This document shows, one piece after another, positions 13,843-21,369 of a stretch of 37,432 bases of DNA; position 1 is the first letter of the stretch, and the number at the start of each line of letters is the position of its first letter. The notes under the pieces were generated by a model, which had not been told where the DNA came from, ran no database searches, and worked only from the letters and a program-made list of their open reading frames with translations. Both the position numbers and the translations under genes were made by a program. The stretch lies in IMG/VR virus record IMGVR_UViG_3300011113_000485, positions 1 through 37,432 of that record, one strand, 5' to 3'. This stretch comes from a virus.

Positions 13843-15375
13843 ATGCACACCAATCCAGATTTATTATTAGGGACTCCGCATAACCCACCGGGCTACGAAC
13901 TGATTCGTAACATTTCCCGCGCTGCAAGGGCATATCACGACCTCTTTCCGTATCCTCAATACTCTCAGATGACAAGGGACTGGAAGATTGAGGATAGAGG
14001 CCCGTTCCCGCGCTGCTTACCGTTTGTTAATCACATTGTTGAGAAAGGGGTTCAGTTCCTTTTTGCTCGCCCGCTAACGTTTCGGTGCGAAACAAATTCT
14101 GGAACGGAAACCGTAACCGACACTTGGACAAACAATGACATGACCAGACGGTCGTTAGTTATTGGTCGAATTGGTGCGTTGTCCGGCGGTGTTGCGCTCA
14201 AGTGGTGGTACGACAAAGAAGAAGGCGGGGTAAAGATTGACGTTCTGGATCCTGCCGAGCAAACACGTTTTTATTGGGACTCTATGTACACCGACCGTCT
14301 GTTGATGGTCAGAACCCAAGTACCTGTCTGGAATCACGTCAAAGGTCATTACGAGTGGTGCAGAGAAGACTGGACGGATAAAACGCACGTTGTCTACAAA
14401 CCGGTTCCGGTAGCTCAAATTAGCGAACATCAGATTTCCGATCCGTATACAACAGCAAGAAAAGTTGATGGGTTTGAGCATTGGGAGATTGAGTACACCG
14501 AAAAAAATCCGTTCAAGATTATTCCGTTTTGGTATATCAAGAACCGGGAGGACGGCACTCAATACGGTCTTGGCGACCTTTGGCGGTTCTACAACATTGT
14601 TGACTTAATCAACTTCACCCGCGATCTGGAACACAAGTCGAATCAGAAAATTGTTAGCCCGGATAAAGCGTTTATTGACCTTGCTGCTCCGGAGAACGAA
14701 GCCAATACGTCTGCTGGCCCGACCGAGGTTGATGTACTCGAAACCAAAGACGGCTCAAGCAATCAAGGTAAGATTTGGCAGTTTGAGCAAGACCCGGATT
14801 TCCGAATTTATCTTAATCGGTACGCCGAAGAACTGATGAGTCAGCTTTACGACGCGACCGGTTGTGTAGATCTTGACTACGCCGACGTTACCAACAAAGG
14901 GTACATGACGGCGGCGGTCATGCACCAACTTTACGCTCCTCTTATTGACCGAACGGAAGAAAAACGTCAATGCTACGGTGAAGACGGATTGTGCGTGTTC
15001 TTTGAGCGCATGGGCGTAGGGATGCGAAACGCCGGGGTCGAAGGCTGGGATGAAGTCGAAGACGTTCAAGCCGTGTGGCCGGCTTATTTCTCGCTTGCAG
15101 AAGCGGAACTAATGGAAGCGGCCCAGCGTCAAGTGTATCTTGTGCAAAACAACCTTACCACCATTGACCGCGCGATCAGGTATGTTGCAGCTAAGGATTC
15201 TGTTATTGACGTTGACGTATTGATAGAAGAAATCCAAAAAGAATTTGCTCTCAAGGCTATTGGTGCTAACGTAGCGCAAATCATGGAAGTTGAAGAGAAG
15301 GAAGACGAAGAGCAAAAGAAGGAAGAAGGCGACGAAGGATTTACTGAACTTCCAGTTTTGCCAGAAGAGGGATAA
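13843..15375 (+). CDS. Portal protein (SPP1 gp6-like)
   Basis: This 510-residue protein forms the dodecameric DNA channel at one capsid vertex. It follows terminase directly, as usual. Recognisable portions are the N-terminal FVNHIVEKGVQFLFARPLTF segment, the wing/stem region NPFKIIPFWYIKN...YGLGDLWRFYNIVDLINFTRD, and the crown-proximal region with long helices (residues 390-470). The C-terminal 30 residues are very acidic (EEKEDEEQKKEEGDEG), a tail known in some portals. The length is normal for the SPP1/HK97-like group. No other function competes for this position. Confidence 0.9.
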   Translation: MHTNPDLLLGTPHNPPGYELIRNISRAARAYHDLFPYPQYSQMTRDWKIEDRGPFPRCLPFVNHIVEKGVQFLFARPLTFRCETNSGTETVTDTWTNNDMTRRSLVIGRIGALSGGVALKWWYDKEEGGVKIDVLDPAEQTRFYWDSMYTDRLLMVRTQVPVWNHVKGHYEWCREDWTDKTHVVYKPVPVAQISEHQISDPYTTARKVDGFEHWEIEYTEKNPFKIIPFWYIKNREDGTQYGLGDLWRFYNIVDLINFTRDLEHKSNQKIVSPDKAFIDLAAPENEANTSAGPTEVDVLETKDGSSNQGKIWQFEQDPDFRIYLNRYAEELMSQLYDATGCVDLDYADVTNKGYMTAAVMHQLYAPLIDRTEEKRQCYGEDGLCVFFERMGVGMRNAGVEGWDEVEDVQAVWPAYFSLAEAELMEAAQRQVYLVQNNLTTIDRAIRYVAAKDSVIDVDVLIEEIQKEFALKAIGANVAQIMEVEEKEDEEQKKEEGDEGFTELPVLPEEG

Positions 15376-15380
15376 CAATT

Positions 15381-15414
15381 TGACCAAACGGTCAAGCCAC
15401 CTCCTGCGGTGGCT
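15381..15414 (+). promoter_or_regulatory. Two adjacent hairpins after the portal gene
   Basis: TGACC-AAAC-GGTCA (15381-15394) and AGCCACC-TCCTGC-GGTGGCT (15395-15414) stand back to back in the 56-base gap between portal and the next gene. No U-tract follows, so termination is unlikely. They could be an RNA processing or stability element between head genes. Confidence 0.45.
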
Positions 15415-15431
15415 AAATGCAGAGAAAGATC

Positions 15432-15839
15432 ATGGCTAATAAAACAAAAGCACAAATCATTGAAGACGCTGAAAACGCGGCGTTGCAAGTTGCAGAAGAA
15501 AAAGCATACGATTGGGTAGCAGCAAAACGGAGAGGATTCGTTTGCAACTACGATCCGATTACTCAGACATTTGACGGCCCCGAGGACGCACCTGTTTTCT
15601 ACGGTCAACCGTATGAGGGTAATCCGTATGAAGACCATCTTGTTTCAACTGAACTTGGTGGCGTTAAGGTGAAGTGGTTGGAATGGGACGATGAAACCCA
15701 TTGCAACGTATACCTTCGCGTCGTCGAAAAGAAAAAGGGAAAGAAACAAGAAGCGGTTCTTGACAATGCACCGGGAGTCACTCCGGGGGTCACTCTTGTA
15801 GACCTTGCAAATGCAGAAGCAGAGGCCGACAATGAGTGA
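15432..15839 (+). CDS. Hypothetical head-region protein
   Basis: This 135-residue protein lies between portal and scaffold. I use ATG 15432, which has AGAAAG upstream, in preference to an ATG five codons earlier that directly abuts the hairpin. The N-terminal 35 residues are helical (MANKTKAQIIEDAENAALQV). The middle is mixed, including NYDPITQTFDGPEDAPVFYG, and the C-terminus is basic then acidic (EKKKGKKQEA ... NAEAEADNE). No family is recognised. Position suggests a minor head or assembly protein. The stop overlaps the scaffold start by eight bases. Confidence 0.65.
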   Translation: MANKTKAQIIEDAENAALQVAEEKAYDWVAAKRRGFVCNYDPITQTFDGPEDAPVFYGQPYEGNPYEDHLVSTELGGVKVKWLEWDDETHCNVYLRVVEKKKGKKQEAVLDNAPGVTPGVTLVDLANAEAEADNE

Positions 15840-16434
15840 GTTTGAAGAGTCACTCCCAATCAAAGAGATTCGGGATCACGCTAAAAACTTAGAAGCTCAA
15901 CTTAAAGAAGCCCAAGCGCAAGCCCAAGCGTTCCAAGCACAAGCCCAAGCAGAAGCCGACAAAGCGACTGCATTGGAGCGTGAGAAGATGAGCGAGATTG
16001 AAAGACTTCGCGCCGAGCGGGAAGACGCGCTCAAGAAAGTTCAGGAACTTACTCCTTTGCAAGCGGAGACGGAAAAGTACCGTCAGCACTTGCAAAATCA
16101 GTATGCAAACGAACTAGCAAGCGTTCCCGAGGAGCATAGAGGACGGTTGGAACGATTGAGTTCGTCCGGTCAGACTTATGCCGAGCGGTTGTCGCTTTTG
16201 CAAGATGCCAAAGCACTTTTGCCAGCAGCACCGGTTGAAGTTAACCGTGCTGGTACTCCAACCGGTGGAATGGCTCCCGGCGTTATTCAAACGCCATACG
16301 AGCCGCCAAAAGTCCCTGCACCTTCGGAGTGGGGCAAAATTGGGTGGGGAGATGTTATTCGGGAATCGTTACCGGGTACTACATCCGTCACTCCAGTAGG
16401 GGGAACTCCAATGACTGGAGTTCAGCCGAAATAA
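15832..16434 (+). CDS. Scaffolding protein
   Basis: This 200-residue protein starts at ATG 15832, which overlaps the previous stop and has AGAGG upstream. Residues 10-110 are a long coiled coil rich in Gln, Ala and Glu (LEAQLKEAQAQAQAFQAQAQ and on through EIERLRAEREDALKKVQEL). A flexible Pro/Gly-rich tail follows. Coiled-coil content and location directly before the major capsid gene are the hallmarks of a phage scaffold, which guides capsid assembly and leaves before packaging. No protease gene is visible nearby. Confidence 0.85.
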   Translation: MSEFEESLPIKEIRDHAKNLEAQLKEAQAQAQAFQAQAQAEADKATALEREKMSEIERLRAEREDALKKVQELTPLQAETEKYRQHLQNQYANELASVPEEHRGRLERLSSSGQTYAERLSLLQDAKALLPAAPVEVNRAGTPTGGMAPGVIQTPYEPPKVPAPSEWGKIGWGDVIRESLPGTTSVTPVGGTPMTGVQPK

Positions 16435-16436
16435 AA

Positions 16437-16475
16437 TGTCTTAGGACAGACTCGTCATCCCCGCTCCCACGGCGG
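16437..16475 (+). promoter_or_regulatory. Hairpins in the capsid-gene leader
   Basis: TGTC-TTAG-GACA (16437-16448) and CCCGC-TCCCACG-GCGGG (about 16458-16474) lie in the 84-base gap before the capsid gene. CGTC (16453) and GACG (16491) could close a larger stem around the second. There is no U-tract. A message-stabilising or processing element that raises capsid yield is possible. Confidence 0.4.
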
Positions 16476-16518
16476 GTTAACTTGCGTGGAGACGACTTAA
16501 TGGAGAAACAATAAAACT

Positions 16519-17535
16519 ATGCCTACAGGTATTTCCTCAGCATCACTAACACTCCAGCAGTATGCGTTTCAGAGCAATGAGCCTCTGATTCAAAAAATCG
16601 TCTACTCGCTGCTTGACGTGTCTAGTGTTCTCAATGACATTCCTTTCGCTACGAAAGGCACTCTCAAAGCTAACGGCGCACGGATCGTTGGTGGCCTTCC
16701 AGCGGCTAACTGGAGAAAGCTCAACGCTGACTCCGTAGTAGCAAGCGGAACCGCCGCTCCGTTCCAAGAGCAAGCGTACATCTTGTCAAACCTCATTGAC
16801 ATTGACCGATTGATTCTTATGGATCAAAATGCGGTGGGCAACCCTGCTTCGGTTCAATCGGACATGATGCTTCGATCGTGGTCTTACGACATGACCGACA
16901 AGTTCTTCAACAACAACCACAATACAGGTAATGCTGATGCGTGGGTGGGTATTCGGCAACGACTGGACGATACAACTTCTTGGGGAACTAACGCGGCTTG
17001 TAAGATTAACGGTGGTGGCGTTGACGTTTCTAACGCTGGTCTTTCAACTGCTAACGCAAACACTCTCATTCGACTTACCGACCAAATGTTGGACGAAATG
17101 GGCAATCCTGACGGCGATAACGTGGTCATTTACATGAACCGGGATCTCCGAAGACGATTTGCGGCCGCCGTCCGACAACTCGGTGCTGGTGGTGGTTTTG
17201 ACATGACTCAAGACGCCTTTGGCCGACGAGTGATGACCTACCGAAACGCGGTGGTACGAAGCGTTGGTGTTAAAGCTGACCAAACAACTGAAATTATCAC
17301 TTCGACTGAAACAGCGGCTGGAGCAAACGGTGCAAGCACCTTCACTTCCATGTATGCGGTTAACTACGGCGAAGATAAGTTCAGCGGATGGCAGATGACT
17401 CCTTTGCAAGCAATCAATATCGGATTGCGACCAGACGCACCTTCCATGTACCGAATCTTCCTTGAGTGGCCGACCGGTCTGTACCAAGCGTACACCCGTT
17501 CGATTGCTCGTGTCTTTAACATTAAGGTGAGCTAA
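16519..17535 (+). CDS. Major capsid protein (HK97 fold)
   Basis: This 338-residue protein follows the scaffold gene and precedes a small beta-rich protein and the connector genes, the standard place for the major capsid protein. The sequence has the expected features: an N-terminal helical arm (SLTLQQYAFQSNEPLIQKIV), a spine-helix-like LIRLTDQMLDEMGNPDGDNV followed by a strand and YMNRDLRRRFAAAVRQ, and a C-terminal A-domain-like GLRPDAPSMYRIFLEWPTGL. The length suits a HK97 fold without a delta domain, in agreement with the separate scaffold gene. It should be the most abundant virion protein. Confidence 0.88.
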   Translation: MPTGISSASLTLQQYAFQSNEPLIQKIVYSLLDVSSVLNDIPFATKGTLKANGARIVGGLPAANWRKLNADSVVASGTAAPFQEQAYILSNLIDIDRLILMDQNAVGNPASVQSDMMLRSWSYDMTDKFFNNNHNTGNADAWVGIRQRLDDTTSWGTNAACKINGGGVDVSNAGLSTANANTLIRLTDQMLDEMGNPDGDNVVIYMNRDLRRRFAAAVRQLGAGGGFDMTQDAFGRRVMTYRNAVVRSVGVKADQTTEIITSTETAAGANGASTFTSMYAVNYGEDKFSGWQMTPLQAINIGLRPDAPSMYRIFLEWPTGLYQAYTRSIARVFNIKVS

Positions 17536-17536
17536 A

Positions 17537-17923
17537 ATGGCAGCAGATGGACTCTTAACCCTACAAACAGTAACAACTGTTACTGCAACAACAACCGGAA
17601 CGGCAATCACCGTTCCATACGGCATTGGCCCCAAGCCTTTGTTCGCACGGGTAATTTACTCGGCCGCAACAAACGCTTCCGGTGCAAACGCCGTTAGCTT
17701 CCGGGTTGAAATGGCAGCAGATGGAACGAACTACACTTCGATGACAACTGCTCCTGACATCAACCTTAGCACTACCGCTCAAGCGAACGTCATCTACATT
17801 CCGATTGACTTCCCGCTTGGCGCTGGAACAACTGCTAAGGTTCGATTGAACGCTGCCTTCTCAGGCGCTGGTTCAACCCCTACTATCACTTACCTCGCTG
17901 ACGTAGTCGGCGCACGACCATAA
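17537..17923 (+). CDS. Beta-rich head protein, probable capsid decoration protein
   Basis: This 128-residue protein starts one base after the capsid gene stop. It is almost entirely Thr/Ala/Val-rich strands (TTVTATTTGTAITVPYGIG, VIYIPIDFPLGAGTTAKVRL), consistent with a compact beta sandwich. Small beta proteins directly after the capsid gene often decorate or stabilise the capsid. No specific family is recognised. An alternative is a minor head-tail protein. Confidence 0.6.
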   Translation: MAADGLLTLQTVTTVTATTTGTAITVPYGIGPKPLFARVIYSAATNASGANAVSFRVEMAADGTNYTSMTTAPDINLSTTAQANVIYIPIDFPLGAGTTAKVRLNAAFSGAGSTPTITYLADVVGARP

Positions 17924-17933
17924 CGTTTGAATC

Positions 17934-18614
17934 ATGCCCGTATCCTATGCTAATTGGCCCACCACGACAGAAGTGTCTAGTTACATTGCTGCTAGTGGGC
18001 TAACGCTAAACGCGGGCATTACCACGGACATGATCCAAAACGCGATTGATGCGGCGGTTGAAGAACTTAGCCGCCGCACCGGTCGAACCTTAAAGCCTGT
18101 AACGGAAACTCGGTATTTTGACGGTTCCGGCACGGGTCTTCTGGACGTTGAAGAATACGTTGACGTCACCGCAATTCAATTTTTCTCGGTTCCCGCGCTT
18201 GGCGTTGTTACGCTGACCCAATGGCATGAAGTGGAGCGCAAACCGTATCCTAAAACTCAAATTCAGATTCTTCAAGGCCCGCCCAACGTGCCTTACGGTT
18301 ATTACTCGTTCTTCCCGCAAGGGAGATCCAATATCGGCGTTACTGCTATTTGGGGTTACGCAAGCGTGATTCCAGCGATTGCATGGACGGCGGTTCGGGC
18401 AAGAGCGGCTGGAACGGTAGTAAACGCCGCGAGAGTTAATTCCTACCTTGGGGGGACTGTTAAAACCATTCGGGATGAAGACCAAGACATCACGTTTATG
18501 GATGCCTTGCCGTCTAAAACTCTTGGATGGGATGATCTGTTTGAAACCGCTGCTCGGCAACTTAAACGACCGCTTCGCGATTTTATGCGAAGGAATAAGC
18601 CTCCGTTAATCTAA
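17934..18614 (+). CDS. Head-tail connector / adaptor protein
   Basis: This 226-residue protein begins with a helical region (TTTEVSSYIAAS, IQNAIDAAVEELSRRTGRTL) followed by strands (ETRYFDGSGTGLLDVEEYVD). This is the classic pattern of the SPP1 gp15/HK97 gp6-like adaptor that binds the portal ring. A longer C-terminal portion includes ARQLKRPLRDFMRRN. The gene lies exactly where the adaptor is expected, between capsid-associated genes and the head-closure gene, and its stop overlaps the next start (TAATG). Confidence 0.8.
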   Translation: MPVSYANWPTTTEVSSYIAASGLTLNAGITTDMIQNAIDAAVEELSRRTGRTLKPVTETRYFDGSGTGLLDVEEYVDVTAIQFFSVPALGVVTLTQWHEVERKPYPKTQIQILQGPPNVPYGYYSFFPQGRSNIGVTAIWGYASVIPAIAWTAVRARAAGTVVNAARVNSYLGGTVKTIRDEDQDITFMDALPSKTLGWDDLFETAARQLKRPLRDFMRRNKPPLI

Positions 18615-18976
18615 TGCCTACTATTCACTCCATAGTTTTTGATAAGCACACAATGGACGTTTATCGGTATCTTGATACCGACAGAGACGCCAATGGGGAT
18701 TACAAAAATTGCACTCAAGTGTATTCAGGTATTCCATGCAACCGTCACTTTACTAACAACTACGACAACGAAACCGGCGTTGGAAACTACAAAAAGAACA
18801 ACATTAGAACGTCGGACAAGGTAACGTTTGATACCAACTACGATGTTGAACCGGAAGATTACATTTACTTTCCTGACATTGATTCATGGTATCGGGTCAT
18901 GGGCGAAGCCAAAAAACGAGACTTGCTAGGACGAGCAAAGGTGTATCTTAACCTTGCCCCTGCTCCGGGAGCGTAA
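18614..18976 (+). CDS. Head-closure protein (SPP1 gp16-like)
   Basis: This 120-residue protein follows the adaptor. It has short strands with a polar loop-rich centre (IPCNRHFTNNYDNETGVGNY) and a C-terminal block, PEDYIYFPDIDSWYRVMGEA, then RAKVYLNLAP, that resembles the head-closure/stopper family. Such proteins plug the head after packaging. The assignment rests on gene order plus this C-terminal pattern. Confidence 0.65.
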   Translation: MPTIHSIVFDKHTMDVYRYLDTDRDANGDYKNCTQVYSGIPCNRHFTNNYDNETGVGNYKKNNIRTSDKVTFDTNYDVEPEDYIYFPDIDSWYRVMGEAKKRDLLGRAKVYLNLAPAPGA

Positions 18977-18984
18977 CAAAACAA

Positions 18985-19491
18985 ATGAGTTATTTTGAAG
19001 ACGCAATCCTTGAGATCAAGACTATTGTAAAGTCTACATGGGGAATGAGTGATTCCCAAGTGTTTACCACGCTTCAAGCGTTGGAGCGAAACATTGTCAG
19101 CGCAACAGCAAACGGAACGCTTCTTTTGCCGATTGCCGTCATAGAATACGGCGACCAATCAAGCGCAAGCTATTCGATTGACCGCCAATCTTACTATTTG
19201 CCTATTGTTATTTCCAGAGTTGACAAGCAGCGGTCTGGAATAAATATCGGCGGTACAACAGATGTTTCTCAAACGACGTTGTCAAACAACGCCGCCGCGC
19301 TTCAGTTAGCCATTCGGAACAAGGCAATATCGGCAACACCTTTTGTTAATTTTATCTTGGAAGATGACGGCGAGATAAATTCTGGTGCTTCCAACGGCGT
19401 CAACTCCGTCTTAAAGTTGGAATCAAAAACTCCTTTGCTTGGAGTTCAACTTTCGTATACTCCGGGGCTTCACGTTACCCCGTTTGGATAA
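18985..19491 (+). CDS. Tail terminator / tail completion protein
   Basis: This 168-residue alpha/beta protein starts with a helical segment (FEDAILEIKTIVKSTWGMSD) and then strands (LLPIAVIEYGDQ, YYLPIVISRVDK), ending in a strand-rich domain (LLGVQLSYTPGL). This suits the tail-terminator family (lambda gpU / SPP1 gp17-like), which ends tail-tube polymerisation. Its gene abuts the following gp10-like gene with a one-base overlap, as in other siphovirus modules. Gene order allows the functions of this and the next gene to be swapped. Confidence 0.6.
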   Translation: MSYFEDAILEIKTIVKSTWGMSDSQVFTTLQALERNIVSATANGTLLLPIAVIEYGDQSSASYSIDRQSYYLPIVISRVDKQRSGINIGGTTDVSQTTLSNNAAALQLAIRNKAISATPFVNFILEDDGEINSGASNGVNSVLKLESKTPLLGVQLSYTPGLHVTPFG

Positions 19492-20027
19492 TGGCAGAAC
19501 TAAAAGATCTGGTAAGGGATTTGAAATCGGTAAAAACGAAGATGGTTCGTGCTGCAAACGAGGCTCTGGAGAAAACCGCAAAAGAAGCAATTTCGGTGGC
19601 AAAGCTCAAGTCCAGCGGAACGTATTCCTACGAAGAACTTGCCGAAATGGGTCATCCGTATTCCCAAAAACACGGTTACATAAAAATTGTTCAACATTAC
19701 GCTAATTCAAAAAAAGTAACGTTCAAAAAGTTAAATGCAAAATTGTCCTTTTACCCTTACGGGGATCGCCGGATTATCAATAAGCATAGCGGTCTGTTTT
19801 ACAATTCTTGGCTTAAATACGAAAACGGAACAACGGCTACCGGCATTAAACTTATTGGCATTCACAACACCGCCCCGTATGCAGGTGCGCTAGAGCATGG
19901 AATTCCCGGGTTAACTGTTGAACGGGAAATTGACGAGCATATTCGGAAACGAATAGAAGAAGTTTTGCCTGTCTTTGTACAAGCGGCATTAGATAAGGCA
20001 TTTGACCCTATCAAAGGAAAAAAATGA
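19491..20027 (+). CDS. HK97 gp10-like tail/neck protein
   Basis: This 178-residue protein has the diagnostic C-terminal element NTAPYAGALEHGIPG (about residues 125-139), matching the 'aPYA..vEfG' motif of the HK97 gp10 family. An N-terminal coiled-coil-like helix also fits (LKDLVRDLKSVKTKMVRAAN). These proteins act at the head-tail junction or in tail completion. It overlaps the small gene that follows by four bases. Confidence 0.8.
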   Translation: MAELKDLVRDLKSVKTKMVRAANEALEKTAKEAISVAKLKSSGTYSYEELAEMGHPYSQKHGYIKIVQHYANSKKVTFKKLNAKLSFYPYGDRRIINKHSGLFYNSWLKYENGTTATGIKLIGIHNTAPYAGALEHGIPGLTVEREIDEHIRKRIEEVLPVFVQAALDKAFDPIKGKK

Positions 20028-20185
20028 AAATCAAGGAAATTCAAATAGACACCGTTGGAGGTTCTTTGCGAAAAGTAATCTTAGAACGTGTTTATGAAAT
20101 CGGAAAACAAGAACCGGTTCCTGCTGGTGCGGTCAAAGTGCCAGACGACACCGAAGTTCACGACTGGAAAGAGGTAACTAAATAA
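20024..20185 (+). CDS. Small conserved-position protein, 53 residues
   Basis: This short gene begins at ATG 20024 in an ATGA overlap with the preceding stop and ends in a TAATG overlap with the tail-tube gene. Double overlap and the absence of other coding use support it. The product begins MKIKEIQIDTVGGSLRKVIL and ends DDTEVHDWKEVTK. It is a small charged alpha/beta protein with no recognised family. Its position suggests a tail assembly role. Confidence 0.65.
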   Translation: MKIKEIQIDTVGGSLRKVILERVYEIGKQEPVPAGAVKVPDDTEVHDWKEVTK

Positions 20186-20673
20186 TGGCAACAAGAATGT
20201 TTATTAAAGGCCGACTCATTGCGTCGGCCACTATCACAGGTGGAACTCGGGCCGCTAACGGAACCATTACTTATGGAACCGGCGCGTCCGTTCATTCCCT
20301 TACCGGAAAACTTGCGGGCGTTTCGTTTAGCGCGGCAACCGTTCGCGCAACCATCAACTCTCTTGACGACTTGATTGTCCATGAAGAAATTTTGATGGAT
20401 GGCGTCACCTGTCAAGTTCAAGAAATTATGACGACAACCGGTGACGTTCCAACCGGGGCCGGTGGAAACAGAATTGCGCTGCAAGACATTTTTTACAACT
20501 TTGACTTTGCAATGTTGACTCTTGTTGCTGGTGGACGGTCGTATACGTTTAAGGGTACAAGAGGGGATATGACTACAGGCGTGTCGTCTGCCGGAGAAAA
20601 CATTGTCAGCTTGACGATCCAATCCATCAACGACAACAATGTTTCGCCTCTAACGTTAGCTAACGTGCCATAA
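20185..20673 (+). CDS. Major tail (tube) protein
   Basis: This 162-residue, Thr- and Gly-rich beta protein (LIASATITGGTRAANGTITY) immediately precedes the tail-assembly chaperone genes, where the tube protein is almost always found. About ten strands and one helix are expected from the sequence, as in the tail-tube fold. The small size suggests a single tube domain without an Ig-like extension. No sequence motif is unique to the family, so the call depends on gene order. Confidence 0.72.
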   Translation: MATRMFIKGRLIASATITGGTRAANGTITYGTGASVHSLTGKLAGVSFSAATVRATINSLDDLIVHEEILMDGVTCQVQEIMTTTGDVPTGAGGNRIALQDIFYNFDFAMLTLVAGGRSYTFKGTRGDMTTGVSSAGENIVSLTIQSINDNNVSPLTLANVP

Positions 20674-20680
20674 TCTGCCA

Positions 20681-21091
20681 ATGGCAAAGATTAACTTTAT
20701 CACTTTGGCTAAAACGGGAGAACCTAAACCGTTCTCCCGGGAACTTTCCAACGGTCAGGTTTTGGAACTGACGCTCCGAAAACCAAACGATACCGACTTA
20801 GACGCTACGTCAACAAAAGCTGACGAGTTGTCGGCTCGGTACATTACCGGTGGATGGAAAAGGTTAGACGGCGTTTGGTCGGAGACACCCGACGTTTTTG
20901 CTTGTCCAAACGGAATCCATGTCACCCCGTCCCGGTTACTTTTCTTTAAGTGTTGCTTGCTTGAACTCATTCAATGCCAAGAAGAAAAGTACAAGTGGGA
21001 CGAACTAGCAATCCTTGCAGCGGTAGACGGTGAAACGTTCTTGTGGCTTAACGACTGCATGAATTCGTTCTACGTTGAATCGGGGGAGTAA
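20681..21091 (+). CDS. Tail assembly chaperone, short form (gpG-like)
   Basis: This 136-residue protein precedes the tape measure gene and ends at TAA 21089-21091. It starts with strands (KINFITLAKTGEPKPFSREL) and a helical C-terminal half (LLFFKCCLLELIQC ... DGETFLWLNDCMNSFYVES), the usual make-up of the siphovirus G protein. It is followed, in the -1 frame, by a 93-codon open frame that has no start of its own. A run of five G (21082-21086) sits at the end of the gene, so the ribosome can slip to make a longer GT product. Confidence 0.78.
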   Translation: MAKINFITLAKTGEPKPFSRELSNGQVLELTLRKPNDTDLDATSTKADELSARYITGGWKRLDGVWSETPDVFACPNGIHVTPSRLLFFKCCLLELIQCQEEKYKWDELAILAAVDGETFLWLNDCMNSFYVESGE

Positions 21092-21369
21092 CCAGCCCCT
21101 TAGGCAAAGCGGCGTTAACGATTGTCAAGGATCAGGGGTTTCACCCTTATCCTTATATTCAGTCTCTTAATCACTTTGCCTACATTGGGGCTATAATGAG
21201 ACAAATTGCGGAACGCTTTGGGGTAAAAGACTTGCCAAACGAGCCTCCCGAGAACACCGCCGATTGGTTAAAAGAATTGGCGTATTTAACTCCATACGAA
21301 ATAGAGGAGATGGAACGTCAGGAATTGTTAGAAGCCGAGAGCTTCTTTGGTGCGCTAAGAAATGAGTGA
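20681..21369 (+). CDS. Tail assembly chaperone, long form by -1 frameshift (gpGT-like)
   Basis: The last sense codons of the short form are TCG GGG GAG before TAA. A slip of one base back on CGGGGGA (21081-21087) lets GGG re-pair with GGG and gives GGA GTA ACC, an open frame that runs to TGA 21367-21369 for a 229-residue product. The extension includes LTIVKDQGFHPYPYIQSLNH, RFGVKDLPNEPPENTADWL and EMERQELLEAESFFGALRN. It has no start codon with a ribosome binding site and fills the gap to the tape measure ATG (21362), which it overlaps by eight bases. This is the standard lambda G/GT arrangement. Confidence 0.8.

Noticed and set aside
21196-21369. Independent gene starting at ATG 21196
   Set aside because: No ribosome binding site, and the open frame extends upstream to the slippery site, which fits a frameshift extension better.
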